9,798 nt of DNA from DAIDKA01 sp049792815 (GTDB taxonomy: Bacteria > Pseudomonadota > Gammaproteobacteria > Steroidobacterales > Steroidobacteraceae), in NCBI GenBank assembly GCA_049792815.1, contig JBARBG010000165.1, positions 1-9,798 of the forward strand. Direction: 5' to 3'. The notes under the pieces are model-generated. The model did not search any database, was not told the origin of the DNA, and was given only the letters and a program-made list of their open reading frames with translations. The position numbers and the translations under genes were made by a program. Below are positions 5,843 to 9,798 of the stretch, one piece after another. How positions within the stretch are numbered: the first letter of the stretch is position 1; every line of letters begins with the position of its first letter.

Positions 5843-5950
5843 GCCTAACTTTCGTTCGAGCCGACCGCACATGAATAAACTGCCAGTGTTTGTCGTCGAA
5901 GTCATCCCTTGCGGCGGGTCGCGGGCGGCCGCTCAACTCTGGCGTTAGGC
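5843..5950 (+). repeat. attC site 7 (108 bp)
   Basis: The 5' core is gcctaac (5843-5849) and the 3' core gttaggc (5944-5950). It has ccgaccgc opposite gcggccgc and caactctgg, as in attC 1 and 4, and shares the segments gaataaactgccagt and tcgaagtc with attC 4. Confidence 0.93.
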
Positions 5951-5955
5951 AGCGC

Positions 5956-5965
5956 AAGGAGGAAA
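5956..5965 (+). promoter_or_regulatory. Strong ribosome-binding site
   Basis: The sequence aaggaggaaa ends one base before the ATG at 5967, with the core aggagg 5-10 bases upstream. It fixes the start of the gene and is far stronger than the leaders of most other cassettes here. Confidence 0.8.
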
Positions 5966-5966
5966 C

Positions 5967-6392
5967 ATGAAGACCCTGGCATTCGTGGTCGGCCTTTGCA
6001 TCGCCGCGGTGGGCGTTGCTGGTGTACTTGCTCCGTACGGTCTCAAATGGATAGCTCAACACTTCGTCAACTCCGACGCGTTCTACGTCATTGCTATGGT
6101 CCGAGTCGCCTTGGGTCTCCTCCTGGTTTCAGTGGCACGGAAAACCCGCGTACCAGGCGCGATGCGTGTCCTTGGTTACATTCTTGTGATTGCTGGTATT
6201 GGCACAGCACTAATGGCCATGTTGGGAATGCCTCTGGCTCGGGCCATAATTAATTGGTGGTTGCAGCAAGGCTCCGTCTTAACTCAAGTTACGGGTGTAG
6301 TTGTCCTTGCTATCGGTGCCCTTGTCGCATATGCCTGTGCACCAGCTAAACGCACTGCCCAACTTGCGTTGGAGCGGACGCGCCGTGAATAA
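5967..6392 (+). CDS. Four-helix membrane protein with attC-encoded C-terminus
   Basis: The 141-residue protein has hydrophobic segments at about residues 3-23, 39-57, 66-90 and 105-125 and is probably an integral inner-membrane protein. A charged ARKTR loop after the second helix could face the cytoplasm. I do not recognise a family with certainty. The start is fixed by the adjacent strong ribosome-binding site. The natural stop seems lost: where other attC cores read gcctaac or gtctaac and supply TAA, this one reads gcccaac, so codon 132 is CAA (Gln). Translation continues ten residues (QLALERTRRE) to the TAA of the conserved gtgaataaa block. The extra tail is charged and unlikely to be part of the original fold. 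Confidence 0.78.
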   Translation: MKTLAFVVGLCIAAVGVAGVLAPYGLKWIAQHFVNSDAFYVIAMVRVALGLLLVSVARKTRVPGAMRVLGYILVIAGIGTALMAMLGMPLARAIINWWLQQGSVLTQVTGVVVLAIGALVAYACAPAKRTAQLALERTRRE

Positions 6393-6440
6393 AGTGCCTG
6401 TAATTTTGTTGCGCCGCGCCGCTCAACTTTGGCGTTAGGC
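6357..6440 (+). repeat. attC site 8 (84 bp)
   Basis: The 5' core is gcccaac (6357-6363), still within RYYYAAC, and the 3' core gttaggc (6434-6440). It is a short-class site with gagcggacgcgccgtgaataaagtgcc and gcgccgcgccgctcaactttggc. Its first 36 bases are coding. Confidence 0.92.
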
Positions 6441-6472
6441 CTCGCGCCGGTCCACACACTTCAGGAGAACGC

Positions 6473-6847
6473 ATGTTTGACCACGTCAAATTCGGAGTCA
6501 GCGACTATGCAGCGAGCAAGACGTTCTTTCTCAAGGCACTCGAACCGATCGGCGTCTGTGTTATCTCAGAGGGACCGCCGACTTGCGGTGTTGAACTTAG
6601 CCCAAAGGGCAAGGCTTCATTGTGCCTGTACCAAACCAAGGAGACGCCAGCGCGTCTCCACTTGGCGTTCACGGCTGAGTGTCGCCAGCAAGTCGAAGCT
6701 TTCTATCGCGCGGCTCTGGAGGCGGGTGGCAATGATAACGGTGCGCCTGGTGTGCGCCCGCACTACCATCCGAACTACTATGCAGCTTTCGTCATTGGTC
6801 CGGATGGGCACAACATCGAAGTCGTTTGCCACGAACCCCCGGTCTAA
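6473..6847 (+). CDS. VOC-superfamily (glyoxalase-like) protein
   Basis: The 124-residue protein is a compact VOC member. It begins MFDHVKFGVSDYAASKTFF with H4 at the usual first metal-ligand position, has LHLAFTA with H63, and ends with the typical GPDGHNIEVVCHEP containing E116. The segment GGNDNGAPGVRPHYHPNYYA is characteristic of a widespread subgroup of bacterial VOC proteins of unknown substrate. H4, H63 and E116 suggest an intact metal site. The ATG at 6473 has aggag at 6463-6467 upstream. The TAA stop (6845-6847) is supplied by the next attC core gtctaac. It is a homologue of the damaged gene at 8224. Confidence 0.9.
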   Translation: MFDHVKFGVSDYAASKTFFLKALEPIGVCVISEGPPTCGVELSPKGKASLCLYQTKETPARLHLAFTAECRQQVEAFYRAALEAGGNDNGAPGVRPHYHPNYYAAFVIGPDGHNIEVVCHEPPV

Positions 6848-6919
6848 CTCCTGAATCGAGCGGACGTCCTCCAGCGTACCTCGCACGCCTCCCGCCGCCG
6901 CTCATGCCCACCCTTAGGC
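6842..6919 (+). repeat. attC site 9 (78 bp, degenerate)
   Basis: The 5' core gtctaac (6842-6848) and the arm tcgagcggacg are recognisable, and the right arm gccgccgctca remains. The central gtgaataaa block is gone, and the 3' core reads cttaggc (6913-6919) with C in place of G at the exchange point. Confidence 0.72.
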
Positions 6920-6927
6920 CCTAGGTC

Positions 6928-7533
6928 TTGCACGCCGTAATTCTCGATATCGACGGCACGTTACTGCAGTCAAACGAGGCAGACGACGCGCTTTACGTGG
7001 CCGCGGTGCGGTCAGTTCTCGGGCCAGTGCGCATTCGGACGCCCTGGGACATGTACGCCCAGGTGACGGACTCCAGCATCCTAGAGGACATATGCGCGGA
7101 CAATGCACTAGAGCTGTCCCGTGGCGTCCGTGACCAGATAAGAAAATGCTTCGTCGATTCCCTTGCGCGACAGATCGACACCTTCGGGCCGTTCTTGGAG
7201 GTCCCGGGTGCGCGAGACTTCGTATTCTCGCTTCTAAAATCGGGACAACATTCCGTCGCTTATGCCACTGGCGGCTGGGGCCTCTCTGCACAGCTGAAGC
7301 TGAAAAGCGCGGGGTTCCCTCTCGACATTCCCCTGGCGTCCGCGGATGATTTTCCAAACCGTAAGTCGATCATGAAGCACGCCCTTGCTCAAATGGGCCA
7401 GGCGTTTCAGTCGATCACCTATTATGGCGATGGACCCTGGGACCGGGACGCTACTCTCAGCCTAGGATGGAGATTCGTCGCAGTCGGGACGACGTTGGCG
7501 GGTCTGTCTAAGTATGAGTCCGTAGATGTCTAA
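6928..7533 (+). CDS. HAD-superfamily hydrolase (phosphatase-like)
   Basis: The 201-residue protein has all four HAD motifs. Motif I is DIDGT (residues 7-11), with D7 the likely nucleophile and D9 the general acid/base. Motif II is T114 in YATGG. Motif III is probably K146 in NRKSI. Motif IV is YYGDGPWDRD with D168 and D172 as metal ligands. A helical cap of about 80 residues sits between motifs I and II, as in phosphoglycolate-phosphatase-like members. The substrate is unknown, but a small phosphorylated metabolite is likely. The only start before motif I is TTG at 6928; the in-frame TAG at 6922 rules out a longer protein. It begins 8 bases after the degenerate attC 9. Its TAA stop lies in the attC 10 core. 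Confidence 0.9.
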   Translation: MHAVILDIDGTLLQSNEADDALYVAAVRSVLGPVRIRTPWDMYAQVTDSSILEDICADNALELSRGVRDQIRKCFVDSLARQIDTFGPFLEVPGARDFVFSLLKSGQHSVAYATGGWGLSAQLKLKSAGFPLDIPLASADDFPNRKSIMKHALAQMGQAFQSITYYGDGPWDRDATLSLGWRFVAVGTTLAGLSKYESVDV

Positions 7534-7635
7534 CATTCGTTCGAGCGGAGGCGTCATGAATAAAGTGCCAATCCTGTCACCGCAAGCGACAGCCAAGATG
7601 GCGCGGTGCCGCGCTGCTCAACTCTAGCGTTAGGG
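7528..7635 (+). repeat. attC site 10 (108 bp)
   Basis: The 5' core is gtctaac (7528-7534) and the 3' core gttaggg (7629-7635), with G instead of a pyrimidine at the last position. The body gtcatgaataaagtgcc and gtgccgcgctgctcaactctagc is close to the majority form. Confidence 0.9.
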
Positions 7636-7640
7636 GTCTG

Positions 7641-8126
7641 GTGGCATCCATGACTGCGCTGGTTCCTATGACGGCCCCGGAATACAAGGCGTATGTGTCA
7701 GTTGCCCTCCCAGCCTATGCGAAGGAAAAGGTCGCGGCCGGCCACTGGTCTGAGGCCGAGTCGCTAAACCTCGCGAGCCAGTCATTTTCCGGGCTGCTTC
7801 CGCAGGGCCTAAGAACGCCAGATCACCATCTTTTCACAATTTGCGACGGCGGCGCGCGTCGAATCGGTGTCCTTTGGGTTGCCATACAGAAACGGGCGGA
7901 CAAACGCGTGGCATACGTCTATGAAATATACATTGACCCGGCACATCGCAGACTAGGCCACGCCACCGGCGCGCTGCTAGCATTGGTCGACAAGGCCATT
8001 GATCTGCAGTTCTCGGGCATTGCGCTCCACGTATTTGGCCACAATGCCGGGGCGCAGGCCCTGTATAGGAAGCTCGGATTCATTGCGACAGACATCACCA
8101 TGTTTAAATCCCTCGATCCACAATGA
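7641..8126 (+). CDS. GNAT-family N-acetyltransferase
   Basis: The protein of up to 161 residues carries the acetyl-CoA-binding motif A, VYEIYIDPAHRRLGHATGAL (about 93-112), with the RRLGHA pyrophosphate loop, and motif B, ALHVFGHNAGAQALYRKLGF (128-147). The N-terminal half is helical with hydrophobic LPAYAKEKV. GNAT enzymes transfer an acetyl group from acetyl-CoA to an amine; the acceptor here is unknown, and cassette GNATs include antibiotic-modifying and other enzymes. The start is uncertain: GTG at 7641 lies 5 bases after the attC, and ATG at 7650 or 7668 are in-frame alternatives. The stop TGA at 8124-8126 is 3 bases before attC 11. Confidence 0.9.
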   Translation: MASMTALVPMTAPEYKAYVSVALPAYAKEKVAAGHWSEAESLNLASQSFSGLLPQGLRTPDHHLFTICDGGARRIGVLWVAIQKRADKRVAYVYEIYIDPAHRRLGHATGALLALVDKAIDLQFSGIALHVFGHNAGAQALYRKLGFIATDITMFKSLDPQ

Positions 8127-8129
8127 GAC

Positions 8130-8213
8130 GCCCAGCATTTGTTCTAGCGAACGCGCCGTGAATCAAGTTCCCGTCGTAATGTTGCGGCGCGCCGCTCAAC
8201 TCTAGCGTTAGGA
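8130..8213 (+). repeat. attC site 11 (84 bp) with altered cores
   Basis: The 5' core reads gcccagc (8130-8136) with G replacing the second A of AAC. The 3' core reads gttagga (8207-8213), with A where a pyrimidine is expected. The body also drifts, with ctagcgaacgcgcc and gaatcaagttcc, so it is a diverged short-class site. Confidence 0.83.
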
Positions 8214-8564
8214 CGCCAAGAATATGCTGGACCACATCTCCTTTGGCGTCACAGACCTTGAGCGCTCTGCCTTCTTCTATGACGCAGCGTTGTCCGCACT
8301 TGGCTATGTGAGAGTGTGGGCTGATGAAACTGCAGTCGGGTCTGGTTACCCGGGAGAAGATGACAAGCTCGCAATCAAACTTCGGCCTGTAGGTGCATTG
8401 GCGCCCGGTCTTGGCTTCCATCTCGCCTTCTGCGCCCCATCGCCGGATGCAGTTGCGCTTTTTCACAAGGAGGCAATCCGGAGTGGAGGCAAGGACAACG
8501 GTGCACCAGGGCTGCGGCCACACTATGGCGAGAACTACTATGCTGCCATGACCAGGCGCGTGAG

Positions 8565-8604
8565 TCCTAACATGCGTTTGAGCGGGCGCCCCTCATGGGC
8601 CAAG
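8565..8604 (+). repeat. attC site 12, truncated remnant
   Basis: The 5' core tcctaac (8565-8571) is followed by atgcgtttgagcgggcgcc and catgg, matching the left half of the other sites. No right arm (gccgctcaact) and no GTTRRRY core is found before the next gene at 8627. About half of the site has been deleted; the right boundary is approximate. Confidence 0.7.
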
Positions 8605-8614
8605 AGGAACCCCC

Positions 8615-8624
8615 AGGAGGAAGG
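8615..8624 (+). promoter_or_regulatory. Strong ribosome-binding site for the second GFA gene
   Basis: The sequence aggaggaagg lies just before the GTG at 8627 and is inside the tail of the preceding frame. It fixes the GTG start. Confidence 0.75.
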
Positions 8625-8626
8625 AC

Positions 8627-8986
8627 GTGCTTGAAGGTTCATGCCATTGTGGTGCCGTACGTTTGACCCTGCCGTTTCCACCCGAGGTGGCCACCAAGTG
8701 CAACTGTTCGCTCTGTCGCCGCATTGGCGGTCCTTGGGTGTACTACCAGTTCGGAACGGTCAGGATTGAGGGTCATCCCGAATGCACCTCAGAATACATA
8801 TGGGGCGACAAGACACTGCGGACAATTCACTGCAGAACGTGCGGCTGCGTGACACACTGGGAACCGCTGAACCCATCGCCGGGCGCCAAGCACGGCGTCA
8901 ATCTTGGCAACTTTGACCCGCGCCTGATTGCCGCGATCCGAGTCCGCCACCTGGACGGAGCTGATACTTGGAATTTCACCGACTAA
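8627..8986 (+). CDS. GFA-family (DUF636/CENP-V-like) zinc-binding protein
   Basis: The 119-residue protein has a complete GFA cysteine set: C6/C8 in SCHCGAV, C25/C27/C30 in CNCSLCRR, and C69/C72/C74 in CRTCGCVTHW, followed by the conserved GVNLGNFDPRLI near 90-101. The family fold binds zinc; a glutathione- or thiol-adduct role is possible but the substrate is unknown. It is closer to a minimal GFA protein than the 158-residue gene at 4860 and probably represents a separate subfamily. The GTG start at 8627 has a strong ribosome-binding site. Because attC 12 is lost, it now shares one cassette unit with the damaged VOC gene upstream. Confidence 0.92.
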   Translation: MLEGSCHCGAVRLTLPFPPEVATKCNCSLCRRIGGPWVYYQFGTVRIEGHPECTSEYIWGDKTLRTIHCRTCGCVTHWEPLNPSPGAKHGVNLGNFDPRLIAAIRVRHLDGADTWNFTD

Positions 8987-9005
8987 GTACTGTTTGGGAA
9001 GTGAC

Positions 9006-9115
9006 GCCTGACACGCGTTGGTGCGGACACGTCATAAATAAACCGGCTGGGTCGTCGCCGTGCATGCCAGCAGAACTATCATGCTGCGCCGCGCCCCTCA
9101 ACTTTGACGTTAGCC
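9006..9115 (+). repeat. attC site 13 (110 bp, diverged)
   Basis: The 5' core is gcctgac (9006-9012) with G replacing the first A of AAC. The 3' core is gttagcc (9109-9115). The body retains tgcggacacgtcataaataaacc and gcgccgcgcccctcaactttgac. It shares the ataaaccgg variant with attC 14. Confidence 0.83.
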
Positions 9116-9125
9116 GATAGCATTT

Positions 9126-9617
9126 ATGGCGCGCCACGATTTTAAGGTTCGTTACTCCGAAGACATAGTCCGGAGCGGTGTCCGTCGTTACTATGGCGAT
9201 CTAATGCGGCGTGAACTTACCTGGCGGTTCCGGTTTGCCGTCGCTCTTGTTGCGGGAGCCCTCGCCTATGGCCTATTCCACCCGCAGCCACTTTGGCTTG
9301 AGGGATTGACGGCAGCCATTCTGGTGCTCGTGCCGACTCTTCTCTTCGCGGGATACCTCGTACATCTTCGTCAGGCCATTGCGAAGCTCCATGCCATGGG
9401 ATCGCCAAGTGCGACCTTTGTCCTAACAGATGATACGTTGGAGGTCCGTTCAGGCGGCGGCCGCATTGGTATTCCGTGGAGCCACTTCGTGGCAGCACTT
9501 GAATCCCCCGGTTTTTGGGTGCTTAGATTGAAACGTGGGTCGCTTACCCTTCCTACCGATGGGGTGGACGGTGCGATCTTGGATTTCATTCGCAGCAGCG
9601 TGGGGACGCGCCGTTAA
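9126..9617 (+). CDS. YcxB-like membrane protein
   Basis: The 163-residue protein has a charged N-terminal region, two hydrophobic segments at about 35-52 and 59-80, and a soluble C-terminal domain with FVLTDDTLEVRSGGGRIGIP (98-117), WSHFVAALESPGFWVLRL (118-135) and LPTDGVD. This matches the arrangement of YcxB-like proteins, whose C-terminal domain follows two helices; their function is unknown. The ATG at 9126 is 10 bases after attC 13. The final residues GTRR and the TAA stop at 9615-9617 fall within the degenerate attC 14, where the usual TGA of gtgaataaa is TAA. Assignment to YcxB is by pattern only. Confidence 0.8.
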   Translation: MARHDFKVRYSEDIVRSGVRRYYGDLMRRELTWRFRFAVALVAGALAYGLFHPQPLWLEGLTAAILVLVPTLLFAGYLVHLRQAIAKLHAMGSPSATFVLTDDTLEVRSGGGRIGIPWSHFVAALESPGFWVLRLKRGSLTLPTDGVDGAILDFIRSSVGTRR

Positions 9618-9668
9618 TAAACCGGCAGCCGCACTGTCGCGGCGCGTCGGACAACTTGGGCGTTAGGC
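9585..9668 (+). repeat. attC site 14 (about 84 bp) lacking a clear 5' core
   Basis: The 3' core gttaggc (9662-9668) and the blocks ggggacgcgcc, gttaataaacc and gcggcgcgtcggacaacttgg are clear. Where the 5' core should be, the sequence is ttcattc within the coding frame of the upstream gene. The start is placed by alignment to the 84-bp class. Confidence 0.72.
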
Positions 9669-9683
9669 CCGAGGAGTCCGCAG

Positions 9684-9798
9684 GTGCTCAACTCAATCGG
9701 TCACATGGCCCTCATCGTTGCTGATCCTGCGCGCACGGGTCTCCTGTTCGAAGCTCTGTTCGCAGCCAAGACTGTCCGTCGCGTTGACACCGATGGAC
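9684..9798 (+). CDS. VOC-superfamily protein, FosX-like, partial (runs off window)
   Basis: The first 38 residues begin LNSIGHMALIVADPARTGLL followed by FEALFAAKTVRRV after the start. This matches the first βα unit of VOC metalloenzymes, with the histidine of IGHMALIV at the first metal-ligand position. The spacing and EALFAAK pattern recall FosX-type fosfomycin hydrolases, although many unrelated VOC proteins begin the same way. The GTG at 9684 has gaggag at 9671-9676 and lies 15 bases after attC 14. The C-terminal two thirds lie outside the window, so the active-site glutamates cannot be checked. Confidence 0.75.
   Translation, partial: MLNSIGHMALIVADPARTGLLFEALFAAKTVRRVDTDG

Larger units (their letters stand above)
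8224..8634 (+). pseudogene. VOC-superfamily protein with truncated, replaced C-terminus
   Basis: The open frame of 136 residues matches the VOC protein at 6473 up to residue 109. It begins MLDHISFGVTDLERSAFFYD with H4, has LGFHLAFC with H66, and GGKDNGAPGLRPHYGENYYA. The expected final strand with DPDGHxIE and its metal-ligand glutamate is missing. Instead the frame enters TRRVSPNMRLSGRPSWAKRN, encoded by attC remnant and spacer, and stops at 8632-8634. The damage coincides with loss of most of the following attC, suggesting deletions at this junction. The product would lack the glutamate ligand and is probably inactive, unless the remaining fold dimerises or binds differently. The frame overlaps the following GFA gene by 8 bases. 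The ATG at 8224 is 10 bases after attC 11. Confidence 0.75.

Noticed and set aside
6429..6854. A 141-codon plus-strand ORF overlapping the VOC gene at 6473
   Set aside because: It starts in attC 8, is rich in Arg and Ser with no domain pattern, and shadows the VOC gene, which has clear motifs and a ribosome-binding site.
6914..7357. A 147-codon minus-strand ORF opposite the HAD gene
   Set aside because: The plus-strand frame has all four HAD motifs; the antisense product is Arg- and Pro-rich and lacks any domain.
763..8523. Minus-strand ORFs sharing a peptide like WHFIHGASARTHVR at several places
   Set aside because: The recurring peptide is the antisense translation of the conserved attC block (for example gtgaataaagtgcc and cgagcggacgcgcc). 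It follows the repeats and not a gene family.
21..9668. attC repeats read as a CRISPR array
   Set aside because: The repeats are about 84-110 bp, spaced by coding genes of variable length, with integron core sites at both ends; CRISPR repeats are short and regularly spaced.

Overview
The window is a stretch of a large integron gene-cassette array. Fourteen related attC recombination sites (about 78-110 bp each, most exactly 108 or 84 bp) alternate with short genes that nearly all lie on the + strand. Each site opens with a core resembling RYYYAAC, carries a shared block (cgagcggacgcgcc followed by gtgaataaagtgcc), ends with gccgctcaactttggc or a close variant, and closes with a core resembling GTTRRRY. 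This uniformity, with cassettes of mostly unknown function and no integrase gene in view, fits a sedentary chromosomal integron of a GC-rich proteobacterium. A Xanthomonadales-like gammaproteobacterium is my guess, but the sequence does not prove it.

Layout. Bases 1-20 are the tail of an earlier cassette. Then come two small membrane-protein cassettes (148-492, 642-872) and a two-gene cassette of unknown function (1024-1254, 1265-1492). A complete IS66-family insertion sequence (1586-4328) follows, with genes on the - strand: tnpA, tnpB, tnpC and a fourth small overlapping ORF. It sits inside the attC that ends the two-gene cassette, 9 bp from that site's 3' end, and is flanked by direct repeats of caactctg. 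Cassettes resume with a four-helix membrane protein (4347-4760), a GFA-family zinc protein (4860-5336), a PhnB-like VOC protein (5429-5830), another membrane protein (5967-6392), a VOC protein (6473-6847), a HAD phosphatase-like protein (6928-7533), a GNAT acetyltransferase (7641-8126), a C-terminally damaged VOC gene overlapping a second GFA gene (8224-8634, 8627-8986), a YcxB-like membrane protein (9126-9617), and the start of another VOC gene resembling FosX (9684 onward).

How it works together. The cassettes are independent mobile units, not an operon for one pathway. There is nevertheless a repeated theme of small detoxification folds: four VOC proteins and two GFA proteins, plus one GNAT and one HAD enzyme. 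Several genes borrow their stop codon, or a short C-terminal tail, from the attC behind them. Several start codons lie only 1-10 bases after the preceding attC. The attC sites show paired compensatory changes, as expected if their folded single strand is under selection.

Decay is visible: the IS66 insertion splits one attC, two sites have altered 3' cores, three have a weakened or lost 5' core, and one attC is largely deleted, which fuses two cassettes. No tRNA, rRNA or CRISPR array was seen, and no gene-free stretch exceeds 300 bases.
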